A DNA stretch of 64,000 nucleotides from Mycolicibacterium brisbanense (GCF_001570425.1 NZ_BCSX01000064.1:162662-226661); one strand, 5' to 3'; counted from the stretch's first letter, positions 53,154 to 61,984 are shown. The notes: generated from the letters alone by a model not told the origin. Program-made: numbers and translations.

Positions 53154-53846
53154 TCAGCGTGGCAGTTGATCGAGCCAACCGGAATTCCCGTCGACCGCCT
53201 TGTTGTCGATAACCACAAGGGGCACACCGGGATCCGGGAATTGACTGAGCAGCGCATGGTTGTTCGTCGCGATGGTGTGCGCGTCGTAGGGAATGGGCAG
53301 CCCCAACCGGATCATGTCTTGTGCGGATTGCGGCGCGCCGACGCGGTCAGCCAGGCCGGCGAGTTGATCGTTGCTGAGATCTGACGGGCCCTTTTCTCTC
53401 GGTTGCTGATCAGCGGAATAGATCTGCTCGATGAAGCGCCACGTGGTGTCGCTGGATTGCGAATGGTCGGCGACGAGGTAGGCGGCGTAGATCGCTCTGC
53501 TGTCATAAGTGCCACTGGCCGAATACTTTTCGAGGAAATTGACGAAGCGAAGGTTGACATGGAGCTTGCCGGCCTCGATGCGTCGGCCGATCTCGGCGCC
53601 TTGTTCTCGCACCATCTTTCCGCTGAAGGGGCACAGCGGATCGAGATAGAGCTCGACCTGACCAGGCGCCGCCGGGTTGCCGAGGGAGATGACATCGCCT
53701 GCGGCCGACGCCTCGGCGGCGTACGCATTCCCGGCGCTGGGACCCCACACCACCAGCAGCGCTGCGAGCAAGCCCATCAACGCGATGTGAATCGATCGAA
53801 ATGCCGGAAGCTTGACCGAGCCGGCCCCAGTCTGGTTCACATTCAT
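53154..53846 (-). CDS. DsbA-like secreted thioredoxin-fold protein with a single active-site Cys
   Basis: The protein of about 230 residues has an N-terminal signal or anchor (IHIALMGLLAALLVVWGPSA). A DsbA-like domain follows: ISLGNPAAPGQVELYLDPLC PFSGKM, FVNFLEKYSASGTYDSRAIY, and a cis-Pro region PGVPLVVIDN. The active site is CPFS, so the second Cys of CxxC is missing, which argues against ordinary disulfide exchange. Upstream Met codons at 53855 and 53858 are alternative starts. It overlaps no gene and diverges from an alpha/beta hydrolase. Confidence 0.85.
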   Translation of the reverse strand: MNVNQTGAGSVKLPAFRSIHIALMGLLAALLVVWGPSAGNAYAAEASAAGDVISLGNPAAPGQVELYLDPLCPFSGKMVREQGAEIGRRIEAGKLHVNLRFVNFLEKYSASGTYDSRAIYAAYLVADHSQSSDTTWRFIEQIYSADQQPREKGPSDLSNDQLAGLADRVGAPQSAQDMIRLGLPIPYDAHTIATNNHALLSQFPDPGVPLVVIDNKAVDGNSGWLDQLPR

Positions 53847-53928
53847 GATCACCATCATGGCGCAGCGGCGCGTGGCAACATGTGGCTGTGCGCTCGAACG
53901 ATCGACGGTCGAAACCGGGGTTGGCCGG

Positions 53929-54609
53929 ATGACGACGTTCTTGCTCATCCCAGGCGGTGGTGCCGACCCGTCTTGCTGGCGGTTCGTGGTGGCCGAGTTG
54001 GCGGATCGTGGGCACCATGGAATCGCGGTTGACCTGCCGTGTGAGGACGATGCGGCGGACCTGCATACCTATGCGGAGGCAGTGGCTGCCCAACACGCCC
54101 AACAGCGTCGCGACAACGAGCGCCCGGTCGTCGTCGCGCACTCATTCGGTGGCTTCACCGGAGCCCTCGCCTGTGCGCGGGTCGACGCGTCCGCCATGGT
54201 CTACGCATCGGCGATGATCCCGCGTCCGGGCGAACGTCCCGACGATTGGTGGGCGGCGACCGGGTGGAAGAAAGCGCAGCGAGCTGCAGCCGTATCGGGC
54301 GGGTACGACCCCGACGACATGGATGCGTTGTTCTACAACGGCGTCGACGCCGCAGTGGTCGCAGACGAGGTCGAGCGTGCGCAGTCAGATACGCCGTCGA
54401 TGTTCCCGTGGCCGTCACCCGAGCTTCCTCAGCTACCCACCCGGTTCGTGCTGTTCAAGGATGACCGCTTCTTCCCGGAGCCGTTCATGCGGCGCGTCGT
54501 GGCCGAACGCCTCGGCGTAGAACCTGACGTCATCGCCGGCGGGCACATGGCGATGCTGTCGCATCCGGTTGAGCTCGTCGACCAACTCGTCTCGGTGGCC
54601 CAAGTCTGA
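53929..54609 (+). CDS. Alpha/beta hydrolase (EstC-like)
   Basis: The 226-residue protein has the motif LLIPGGGADPSCWRFVVAEL, the nucleophile elbow VAHSFGGFTGAL with Ser, an acidic residue near FKDDRFFPEP, and a catalytic His in AGGHMAMLSHPVEL. The pattern is that of small esterase/lipase-like hydrolases. The start at 53929 is where homology starts. The substrate is unknown. Confidence 0.88.
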   Translation: MTTFLLIPGGGADPSCWRFVVAELADRGHHGIAVDLPCEDDAADLHTYAEAVAAQHAQQRRDNERPVVVAHSFGGFTGALACARVDASAMVYASAMIPRPGERPDDWWAATGWKKAQRAAAVSGGYDPDDMDALFYNGVDAAVVADEVERAQSDTPSMFPWPSPELPQLPTRFVLFKDDRFFPEPFMRRVVAERLGVEPDVIAGGHMAMLSHPVELVDQLVSVAQV

Positions 54610-54715
54610 ACCTGTTTGGCGGGTGATGTAACGCCGGGCAGCCCCGGCGCCGATACGGGAATGTGACCGCTCACACGTCTGCAGCGAACCCGCCCTATGA
54701 ATCGAGCGTGGCACG

Positions 54716-55375
54716 TTGCTCGAGGTGACGACGCCGTCCGCCGTGCCGCGTCGGCGAGGTCGCCCACCGACAGCTACGGCAGCAGGGACCAGGGGCCGGA
54801 TCTTGCAGGCGGCCCGCGAAGTGTTCAGCGAGTGCGGCTACGAGGCCGCGACGTTCCAGACCATCGCGCGCCGTGCCGGTCTGACCCGACCAGCCGTTTG
54901 TCATCATTACGCCGGCAAGTCACAGCTGTACAGCGCAGTGGTCGAGCAGACGACGGCCACGGTGATCAGCCCGGCCGTCCTCAAGGCGCAGCATCAACCG
55001 ACCTTGTTGGCCAAGTTGTCGACCTTCTTCGCGTCGGTCATGAGCGCCGAGTCCGCTGCCGCCGCATTTCTGGTGACCACGGTGTTCGAGTCGCGTCGGC
55101 ACCCTGAGTTCGCCGACTCCACGCCCGATGCGTTGCAGGCCTCGCGGGAGTTCGTCGCGTGGGCCCTCGACGACGCCGTGAGCCGTGGAGAGGTGGTGAT
55201 CAACACCGACGTCGGTGAGACGGTGGAAATGTTGCTCGCGGCCATGTGGGGGATGGGTTTCTACGTCGGCTACGTCAGCGCCGGTGGCCTACTCGGTGAC
55301 ATGGTCGACCAGTTCGAGCGGCTGATGGCCAGCAAACTCTGGCAGCTGGGCAGCCCAGTGGCCGACCAGGTGTAG
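54716..55375 (+). CDS. TetR family transcriptional regulator
   Basis: The 219-residue protein has a basic N-terminus (RRRGRPPTATAAGTRGRIL), a TetR helix-turn-helix (FSECGYEAATFQTIARRAGL followed by TRPAVCHHYAGKSQLYSAVV), and a helical ligand domain. The start may be TTG 54716 or GTG 54725. It lies about 105 nt behind the hydrolase gene, which may be a target. No operator repeat is obvious. Confidence 0.9.
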   Translation: MLEVTTPSAVPRRRGRPPTATAAGTRGRILQAAREVFSECGYEAATFQTIARRAGLTRPAVCHHYAGKSQLYSAVVEQTTATVISPAVLKAQHQPTLLAKLSTFFASVMSAESAAAAFLVTTVFESRRHPEFADSTPDALQASREFVAWALDDAVSRGEVVINTDVGETVEMLLAAMWGMGFYVGYVSAGGLLGDMVDQFERLMASKLWQLGSPVADQV

Positions 55376-55408
55376 TCGAGGCAGTCTGCGGCTCACGGCT
55401 GTCGCGTC

Positions 55409-55744
55409 CTACTCGTGCCGGTTGATGATCTCCCGCAGTTCGGAGTTGTCGTCTTCGAGGTCGAGGATGCGGGCAATACCGGCGATGTTGACACCGGCGG
55501 CCACCAATGTCGTGATGCGCCGGATGCGGGTGAGGTCATCCGCGCTGTAGCGGCGGGTACCTCCTTCGGTGCGACTCGGGGATAGCAGCCCGTGGCGCTC
55601 CCACAGCCGCAGCGATTGGGTGGGGACGCCGGACAGCTCGGCGGCCACGGAGATGCCGTAAACGCCGTGGTCAGGGGCGGGCGCGCTGTGGCGCCGACCT
55701 GCTGATCCGCGGCTTGCGGTCTCTGGGAAATCTTGGGGCGGCAA
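55409..55744 (-). CDS. MerR family regulator, HspR-like
   Basis: The 111-residue protein has a MerR helix-turn-helix (GVYGISVAAELSGVPTQSLR, LWERHGLLSPSRTEGGTRRY) and a short coiled-coil tail (ARILDLEDDNSELREIINRH), the size and shape of HspR-type repressors. It diverges from hsp18 across a 110-bp gap. That suggests it controls the small heat-shock gene and itself, although no HAIR-type repeat is visible. Confidence 0.88.
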   Translation of the reverse strand: MPPQDFPETASRGSAGRRHSAPAPDHGVYGISVAAELSGVPTQSLRLWERHGLLSPSRTEGGTRRYSADDLTRIRRITTLVAAGVNIAGIARILDLEDDNSELREIINRHE

Positions 55745-55854
55745 TCTACTTGCCTCTCATCTGTCGTGGTGCTATATAAAAACTTGTGCCGACGAACACA
55801 GATTATCAGTCGGCTCCCGTTCAGAACAGGAAAGGATATGTGGAGGTGGCCACC

Positions 55855-56307
55855 ATGCTGATGCGTACTGATCCCTTCCGGGACCTGGACCGCTTCGCCC
55901 AGCAGGTGCTCGGTACGGCAGCGCGCCCGGCGATCATGCCGATGGACGCCTGGCGTGATGGTGAAGAGTTCATCGTGGAGTTCGATCTGCCCGGTATCGC
56001 GGAGGACTCGCTGGATCTGGACATCGAGCACAATGTGGTGACGGTGCGTGCGGAGCGTGCACCGGTAGACCCCAACCGGGAGATGCTCGCCACGGAACGG
56101 CCCAGGGGAGTGTTCTCGCGCCAGTTGGTGCTCGGAGACAACCTGGATACCGCCAAGATCGCCGCGAAGTATCACGACGGCGTGCTACAACTACGAATCC
56201 CGGTGGCCGACAAGGCGAAACCCCGCAAGATCGTCGTCGACCGGCCCCGCGAGAACGTGGTCGTGGACGCGGATTCCTCGTCGCCCAGAGAATCCATCAA
56301 CGCCTGA
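55855..56307 (+). CDS. hsp18: Hsp18/Hsp20 small heat-shock protein
   Basis: The 150-residue protein starts MLMRTDPFRDLDRFAQQVLG and is nearly colinear with the mycobacterial 18-kDa antigen. The alpha-crystallin domain runs from DGEEFIVEFDLPGI to DGVLQLRIPVADKAKPRKI. It binds unfolding proteins under stress. GGAGGTGGCC precedes the ATG, and the upstream TATATAAAAA stretch at about 55772 may be promoter. The HspR-like gene diverges from it. Confidence 0.95.
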   Translation: MLMRTDPFRDLDRFAQQVLGTAARPAIMPMDAWRDGEEFIVEFDLPGIAEDSLDLDIEHNVVTVRAERAPVDPNREMLATERPRGVFSRQLVLGDNLDTAKIAAKYHDGVLQLRIPVADKAKPRKIVVDRPRENVVVDADSSSPRESINA

Positions 56308-56342
56308 TCGGCTGCGCACGCGTCAAACGATGTCGCGGTGCG

Positions 56343-56485
56343 CGGCGCCCCGGGGAGCTGGACGGTCCCCACTTCTTCAGGCCCGGCGCCCCGGTAGACC
56401 GCTGAGTAACCACCCGCATCGGGAGGGGGTGAAACCACCACGAGGTAGCGAGAAGAGGGGGTGGCGGCAGCGCCGCCGCCCCCTC
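56343..56485 (+). ncRNA. Structured leader upstream of the PAS-ANTAR gene, with a 14-bp hairpin
   Basis: The gap between hsp18 and the PAS-ANTAR gene carries a hairpin at 56455-56485 (GAGGGGGTGGCGGC, loop AGC, then its complement with one G-T pair). It also has two copies of CGGCGCCCCGG at 56343 and 56384. The conserved-looking GGTGAAACC and GAGGTAGCGAGAAG stretches lie between. It could terminate hsp18 transcription or act as a regulatory leader. I could not match it to a named RNA family. Confidence 0.4.
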
Positions 56486-56591
56486 GGTTCCAAGGTTTTC
56501 GGTCGAAAGGTGCTGGAGCGAAACGTGCTGGGTAACTTGGATTCCGATATGAAATAGACCTTGCATCATCGAAGGTATTTAGGATGGGACC

Positions 56592-57347
56592 ATGGCAGGG
56601 GCTGGTGAGGGCACCATGTCCGGAGTTGAAGTCTCCGGGACTGCAGGCGGTGCGCAGGTCGACATGATCGAGGCCACGAAAGGGGACCCTGCCGAACAGA
56701 CGCCGTCCTCGATGGGGTGGTTCCGCTTCTATTTCGATGAACAGCGGTGGGAGTGGTCAGAGCAGGTTGCCCGGCTGCACGGCTACAAGCCCGGCACGGT
56801 GGCGCCGACGACCGAACTGGTCCTGTCGCACAAGCATCCCGACGACCGCGAAAAGGTCGCCGACACCATCGAAGCCATCATGAACACCCGCGGCGCACTC
56901 AGCAGCAGGCACCGCATCATCGACACCGCCGGTGCCGTGCACTGGGTGATGGTGATCGGAGATCAGTTCTTCGACGAGCACGGCGCGGTTATCGGCACGC
57001 ATGGTTTCTACGTCGACGTGACGCCGGCCGAGCGTGAGCGCCTGGACGCCGAACGTCAGAGACAGGACCTTGTCACCGCACGGGTAGCCGAGATCGCCAC
57101 CAATCGGGCCAGTATCGAGCAGGTCAAGGGCATGTTGATGCTCATCTACAACGTCAATGAGGATGTCGCGTTCGACGTGCTGAAGTGGCTGTCTCAGGAA
57201 CATAACGTCAAGCTGCGGGTCCTCGCCGAGCAGCTGCGCGACGATCTGCGGGAAAAGGCCAGGGAAACCGTTGACCAATCAACGTATGACCACGTGCTGC
57301 TGACGGTGCATCAACGCCTCGCAGACAACCCCGAAGCACGCGCCTAA
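56592..57347 (+). CDS. PAS-ANTAR antitermination regulator
   Basis: The 251-residue protein has a PAS_3-type sensor (about residues 40-150; WEWSEQVARLHGYKPGTVAP, HKHPDDREKV, GAVHWVMVIGDQFFDEHGAV). A C-terminal ANTAR domain follows (about 163-222; NRASIEQVKGMLMLIYNVNE, DVAFDVLKWLSQEHNVKLRV). It is the second ANTAR protein of the window and likely binds RNA hairpins. An ATG at 56616 is a possible later start. The strong hairpin just upstream is an obvious candidate for autoregulation. Confidence 0.9.
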   Translation: MAGAGEGTMSGVEVSGTAGGAQVDMIEATKGDPAEQTPSSMGWFRFYFDEQRWEWSEQVARLHGYKPGTVAPTTELVLSHKHPDDREKVADTIEAIMNTRGALSSRHRIIDTAGAVHWVMVIGDQFFDEHGAVIGTHGFYVDVTPAERERLDAERQRQDLVTARVAEIATNRASIEQVKGMLMLIYNVNEDVAFDVLKWLSQEHNVKLRVLAEQLRDDLREKARETVDQSTYDHVLLTVHQRLADNPEARA

Positions 57348-57359
57348 GGCCAGACCTGT

Positions 57360-57800
57360 TCAGTCGGCGCTCTCGCGCTCTTCGAGGCCCACTGCCGCCC
57401 GCAGTTCCTTCGCATCGTTCTCGGCGTCGGGGTCGTCGCGCACATGCTGCATGAGATCGGCCAGCGCTTCGGCGATGGCATTCAGTTTCTGCTGAAGCGC
57501 ATCGTCGGCCCGGCGCTCGGTGTTCTGCAGCAGGGCCACCAGCAAGAATGTGATGATGGTGGTGACCGTGTTGATGATCAGCTGCCACGTGTCGAGCTGC
57601 AGAAAAGCAAACGTCGGAGCCCAAACGACCACGAGCAGCACACAACCCAGGAAAAACCAGGCACGGGATACGAATGAACTCGCGCCGGTGGCGAACCGGT
57701 CGAACAGCGACAGGCCCGGCTTGCTGTCTGACGGCATGACATCCTGTTCATCAGCGGAGCGCTTCTCGTTACGCTCGGCCGAATCCTCGACCGCCACCAT
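57360..57800 (-). CDS. Low-affinity iron permease family (PF04120-like) membrane protein
   Basis: The 146-residue protein has two membrane segments (FFLGCVLLVVVWAPTFAFLQ and WQLIINTVTTIITFLLVALL) followed by NTERRADDALQQKLNAIAEA, the pattern of the low-affinity iron permease family. GGAGGGATTGG precedes the ATG at 57800. Its real transport role is unproven. It converges with the PAS-ANTAR gene and diverges from the M24 peptidase gene. Confidence 0.82.
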   Translation of the reverse strand: MVAVEDSAERNEKRSADEQDVMPSDSKPGLSLFDRFATGASSFVSRAWFFLGCVLLVVVWAPTFAFLQLDTWQLIINTVTTIITFLLVALLQNTERRADDALQQKLNAIAEALADLMQHVRDDPDAENDAKELRAAVGLEERESAD

Positions 57801-57929
57801 GTCCAATCCCTCCGCACGCGATCCAACGAACGCTGTCAGCGCTGCCGCTCGTGATTTCCCTACATCTGGCGAAATAAACCTGTACACAGGTGTCCGCCGG
57901 CCGCCGCAGCGTGGCGATAGCATCGACCA

Positions 57930-58631
57930 ATGAATCGACCGACCGTCGGAGAGTCTCTCCGGGCCGAAAAGCTGATCGAGGCCCAGGACATGGCCGCGAA
58001 GCTGTTCGCGGAAATCAACGACCGGCGCTTGGTCCGCGCCGGTATCGGTGAGCGCGCCCTCTCTGACGAGATTCACGACTTGGCGGCCACCATGTTCGGC
58101 GTCACGCGACACTGGCACAAGCGCATTGTGCGGTCGGGGATCAACACATTGGAGACTTTCCGGGGCAACCCGCCCGATCGGTTGTTGTCGGAAGACGATG
58201 TCGTCTTCCTCGATTTCGGACCCATATTCGAGGAATGGGAAGCCGATTTCGGCCGAACGTATGTGTTGGGCGACGACCCACGCAAACTGGAACTGCTCGA
58301 CCATCTACCCCAGGTCTGGCAGGCCGGTCGTGAGTTCTTTCGCAGCGAACCGGAAGTCACGGGGGAGCAGCTGTACGACTTCGTCGTCGCGTCCAGCCGT
58401 GAGGCCGGATGGGACTTCGGCGGGGTCATCGCCGGGCACCTGGTCGGTGAGTTTCCGCACGAGAAGATCGACGGCGAGGACATCGAGTCGTATGTCGCGC
58501 CCGGATCGACCCGGCCGATGCGGCGAAAAGACCGCGCCGGCAATGAGTGTCACTGGATCCTCGAAGTACACCTCGTCGATCGTGACCGTGGATTCGGCGG
58601 CTTCTACGAAGAGCTTCTCGACCTGCCGTGA
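57930..58631 (+). CDS. M24 family metallopeptidase (aminopeptidase/prolidase-like)
   Basis: The 233-residue protein is a compact M24 'pita-bread' domain. The five expected metal ligands are visible: Asp in VVFLDFGPI, Asp in EADFGRTYV, His in IAGHLVGEFPHE, Glu in WILEVHLVD and Glu in GFYEELL. It lacks the N-terminal domain of prolidases. Its stop overlaps the start of the APH kinase gene (GTGA), so it belongs to the same operon. It may remove an N-terminal residue or act on a creatine-like compound. Confidence 0.88.
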   Translation: MNRPTVGESLRAEKLIEAQDMAAKLFAEINDRRLVRAGIGERALSDEIHDLAATMFGVTRHWHKRIVRSGINTLETFRGNPPDRLLSEDDVVFLDFGPIFEEWEADFGRTYVLGDDPRKLELLDHLPQVWQAGREFFRSEPEVTGEQLYDFVVASSREAGWDFGGVIAGHLVGEFPHEKIDGEDIESYVAPGSTRPMRRKDRAGNECHWILEVHLVDRDRGFGGFYEELLDLP

Positions 58632-59704
58632 CCTGGCGGGCGTGTGAATTGATGATGACGAACACTCCTGGCGACCCTGCAGGCGTAGAGATCCCGTTGG
58701 TGACGGCACTGGTCGATCGGCACTACGGTATGGAAGTCCACGAGCTGGCCTTCCTTGGCGGGGAGATCGACCGCAACTACCGGTTGTCGACGACCGACGG
58801 TACGAACTATCTGGCCAGGCTCCAACTGCCCGTGCACAACGCCGCCGAATTGCAATGGCAGGAAGCCATTTTGATGCACCTGGTCGGCAAAGACATCGGC
58901 GCCGCCGTGCCCACCATCGTGCGCGCGACCGACGGCAGCCTGCACGTGCCGTTCGAGTCTGGCTCCGAGCACGGCGTGCTCCGGGTGCTCAAATGGGTCA
59001 GCGGGACTGAACTCAACAAGATTGCGCACCATTCGCCGGCATTGCTGCACCAGCTAGGTGCCACTGCCGCTCGGGTAACTTTGGCCCTCGACGGTTTCAC
59101 CGCGCCGAATTTCCCCGCCACACACCACTGGGATGTCACGCGCTCGGGCGAAGCGATCCATGAATGCCTGACTGCGAGTCCCGAACTGGTCGACAGCCAC
59201 GGTGCCACCACGGTGCTCGGCTGGTTCGCCGAGATCGAGCCTGTGCTGCGCGACATGCCGCGGGTGATGGTGCACCAGGATCTCAACGACAACAACGTCT
59301 TGGTCGAACTGCGTGATGGTGTGCAGGTGATCTCCGGCGTGCTCGATTTCAACGATGCGCTGTGCGGCCCGCGGGTCGCCGAGCCCGCGATCGCCGGCGC
59401 GTATGCGATGCTGCGCAAGGATGATCCGCTGCAGGCGCTTGGTCATGTGGTCGCCGGCTACCACGCCGTCACCCCATTGGCGCCGACGGAAATCGACGTC
59501 ATCTATCCGCTGGCGGCGGCGAGATTGTGTGTGCAGGTGTTGACCTGGACCGTGCGGGGCCGCACCAACCCGACCGCATACGGCAGCATGCGGATGCGGC
59601 ATACGTTGCCGACCCTCGAGCGCCTGCTGGCCATCGACCCTCGGTCGGCCGGCGCGCACCTGCACGCACTGTGCGACGCCGAACCGCGGAGGAAGCCGAA
59701 ATGA
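58628..59704 (+). CDS. APH-family small-molecule kinase (hydroxylysine/homoserine-kinase-like)
   Basis: The protein of about 358 residues has the protein-kinase-like phosphotransferase fold: NYLARLQLP, catalytic loop MVHQDLNDNNVLVELRD and metal motif ISGVLDFNDAL. The GTG at 58628 is coupled to the preceding stop; an ATG at 58652 is possible. The stop overlaps the aminotransferase ATG. In animals and bacteria, kinases of this type occur with class III phospho-lyases and phosphorylate hydroxylysine or ethanolamine-like amino alcohols. Confidence 0.88.
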   Translation: MTWRACELMMTNTPGDPAGVEIPLVTALVDRHYGMEVHELAFLGGEIDRNYRLSTTDGTNYLARLQLPVHNAAELQWQEAILMHLVGKDIGAAVPTIVRATDGSLHVPFESGSEHGVLRVLKWVSGTELNKIAHHSPALLHQLGATAARVTLALDGFTAPNFPATHHWDVTRSGEAIHECLTASPELVDSHGATTVLGWFAEIEPVLRDMPRVMVHQDLNDNNVLVELRDGVQVISGVLDFNDALCGPRVAEPAIAGAYAMLRKDDPLQALGHVVAGYHAVTPLAPTEIDVIYPLAAARLCVQVLTWTVRGRTNPTAYGSMRMRHTLPTLERLLAIDPRSAGAHLHALCDAEPRRKPK

Positions 59705-61041
59705 GTTCGCAGCCAATGCATATGGCGAATGCATACGACGGCAGCGGGGCAGATGAGCTCGACCCCGAAAGTCGAGCTCTCGCCGCGCGCCGGGACGCGG
59801 TGCTGGCGCCGAGCTACCGCCTGTTCTATCGGCGTCCGGTTGCGTTGGTGCGCGGCTCCGGCGTCTGGCTCTACGACGCCGACGGCAACCGGTATCTCGA
59901 CGCCTACAACAATGTTCCGGTGATCGGGCACAGCCACCCGCATGTGCAGGAGCTGGTCAGTGCGCAGCTGGGAGTCCTCAATACCCACACGCGCTATCTC
60001 ACCGAACCTCTCGTCGCCTACTCCGAACGGCTGCTGGCGCTGTTCCCCGCGGAGCTGTCGAAGGTGGTCTACACGTGTACCGGCAGCGAAGCCGTCGACC
60101 TCGCCCTGCGCACGGCACGCTATGAGACCGGGGCGCAGGGCATCATCTGTACCTCGCACGCCTATCACGGCTGCACGGCCGCCGCCGCGGAGATCTCGCC
60201 GAGTCTTGGACCCAACAACGAGATTCCTCCGCACGTCGTGCGTGTCGAGGCCCCCGACTTCTATCGCGAATCGCCACTCGAGGCGGGCGAGCGTTTCGCG
60301 CAGCGGGTCCGAGAGGCCATCGCGGTGCTTGCTGAGCGCGGATTCGGGCTTGCCGGCATGATCGTCGATTCTGTGTTGTCCAGCGACGGCGTGCAGGCCG
60401 ACCCTGCCGGGTTCCTCCGGCCGGCCGGCGATGTGGTCCGTGCGGCCGGCGGCTTGTGGATCGCCGATGAAGTGCAGCCCGGGTTCGGGCGCCTGGGTGC
60501 CGGCTGGTGGGGCTTCACCCGCCACGAGTTGCGCCCCGACCTCGTGGTGCTCGGTAAGCCCATGGGCAACGGCATACCGATTGCCGCCGTGGTGGGGCGC
60601 GAGGACGTGATGGCTCGATTCGGTCGAGATATCCGGTATTTCAATACCTTCGGTGGCAATCCGGTCAGCATCGCGGCCGCGACCGCGGTGCTCGACGTCA
60701 TCGAGGACGAGGAGTTGATCGACAACGCCCGTGCGGCCGGCGCGCGGTTGATGGCGGGGTTGCAGGAGTTGGCGGGACGCCACCGCGTGCTGGGCGATGT
60801 CCGCGGTGCAGGACTGTTCGTCGCCGCCGAGATCGTCGGGGACCGCGATAGCCGGTCACCCGACGCCGATACCGCCGCGGTGGTGGTCAACGAGCTGCGC
60901 GAGCGCCGCATCCTGATCAGTGCGTCCGGTCGGGAGCAGAACGTTTTGAAGATCCGCCCGCCGCTGCCGTTCACCGCCGAGCACGCCGACCTGTTTGTCG
61001 CGGCCCTCGATGAGGTTCTGACGAGCGTGGCGCCCGCCTAG
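59701..61041 (+). CDS. Class III aminotransferase / phospho-lyase-like PLP enzyme
   Basis: The 446-residue PLP enzyme has YLDAYNNVPVIGHSHPHVQE, CTGSEAVDLALRTARYETG, cofactor Asp in WIADEVQPGFGR, the Schiff-base lysine in LVVLGKPMGNG, and NTFGGNPVS. The NNVPxxGHxHP segment resembles the AGXT2L group, which includes ethanolamine-phosphate and 5-phosphohydroxylysine phospho-lyases. With the kinase upstream it may eliminate phosphate and ammonia from a phosphorylated amino alcohol; a plain aminotransferase remains possible. Confidence 0.9.
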   Translation: MSSQPMHMANAYDGSGADELDPESRALAARRDAVLAPSYRLFYRRPVALVRGSGVWLYDADGNRYLDAYNNVPVIGHSHPHVQELVSAQLGVLNTHTRYLTEPLVAYSERLLALFPAELSKVVYTCTGSEAVDLALRTARYETGAQGIICTSHAYHGCTAAAAEISPSLGPNNEIPPHVVRVEAPDFYRESPLEAGERFAQRVREAIAVLAERGFGLAGMIVDSVLSSDGVQADPAGFLRPAGDVVRAAGGLWIADEVQPGFGRLGAGWWGFTRHELRPDLVVLGKPMGNGIPIAAVVGREDVMARFGRDIRYFNTFGGNPVSIAAATAVLDVIEDEELIDNARAAGARLMAGLQELAGRHRVLGDVRGAGLFVAAEIVGDRDSRSPDADTAAVVVNELRERRILISASGREQNVLKIRPPLPFTAEHADLFVAALDEVLTSVAPA

Positions 61042-61066
61042 ATCACCTCGGTGCGTTCCGCGCCAC

Positions 61067-61984
61067 TCAGCGTGCCGTCAGCCAGAGCAAGCTGCCGAGC
61101 CCGGCGATGACGCAGTAGATCGCGAACGGCGTCAGGGTGCGCGTTTCGAAATAGCGCGTGAGAAAGCGCACGGCCAGGTAGGCGCTGACGAACGAGGCGA
61201 TGCTGCCCAGCAGCACCTGCCCTCCGATGCCGCTGCGCTGCGGGCCGAACAGCTCAGGGATCTTCAGCACGCCTGCCGCCAGGATCACGGGCGTCGCGAG
61301 CAGGAACGAGAACCGTGCGGCGTCCTCGTGCGACAGGCCGCGCAGGAGCCCGGCCGCCATGGTCACACCGGAGCGGCTGATCCCCGGCAGCAGCGCCAAA
61401 GCCTGCGCCGACCCGATCATCACGCCACGCGCCATGGGCATCTTGCTGATCCGCACATCGGCTTCGGTGAGCAGCCCGCCTCCGCTGGCCGCGGCGGGCC
61501 CGTCGGTGGCGGTCGGCGTGGCTGCGCGACGGCGTAGCAGCTCAGCCCCGTAGAGCACGGCACCGTTGATGGCGAGGAACACCGCGGCAGGCACCGGCTT
61601 GCCGAGCGTCGTGCGGAACAGATGGTCGAGAGCGAGGCCGGCGATGCCCACGGGAATCGTCGCGGCGATGATCATCCACGCCAGCCGCTCGTTGGACTCG
61701 GTGATGCGCCGGTGACGGATGGACGTGACCAGGCCACGCACAATGGCAACCCAGTCCCGCCAGAAGAACACGAGCAACGCCAGCGCGGTCGCGACGTGCA
61801 ACCCGACGATGAATGCGAGATAGGGCGATTCCGGTGCGGACACGTCGAGGTCACGGCTCCACTGGCCGCCGACGAGCGCGGGGATCAGGATCGAGTGGCC
61901 GAGGCTGGACACCGGAAACAACTCGGTGACACCCTGCAGTGCCCCGACGACGAGCGCCTCCAGATAGCTGAGGTGTGCTGACAC
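61067..61984 (-). CDS. uppP: Undecaprenyl-diphosphatase (UppP/BacA family)
   Basis: The 305-residue polytopic protein has both family motifs: EALVVGALQGVTELFPVSSL-GHS (QGxTExxPVSSxGH) and LLPGISRSGVTMAAG (PGxSRSG). Membrane segments are regularly spaced. A cytoplasmic loop of about 40 residues (RRRAATPTATDGPAAASGGG) is longer than usual. UppP recycles the lipid carrier for peptidoglycan and gives bacitracin resistance. It may be a second copy beside the standard mycobacterial one. Confidence 0.92.
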   Translation of the reverse strand: MSAHLSYLEALVVGALQGVTELFPVSSLGHSILIPALVGGQWSRDLDVSAPESPYLAFIVGLHVATALALLVFFWRDWVAIVRGLVTSIRHRRITESNERLAWMIIAATIPVGIAGLALDHLFRTTLGKPVPAAVFLAINGAVLYGAELLRRRAATPTATDGPAAASGGGLLTEADVRISKMPMARGVMIGSAQALALLPGISRSGVTMAAGLLRGLSHEDAARFSFLLATPVILAAGVLKIPELFGPQRSGIGGQVLLGSIASFVSAYLAVRFLTRYFETRTLTPFAIYCVIAGLGSLLWLTAR

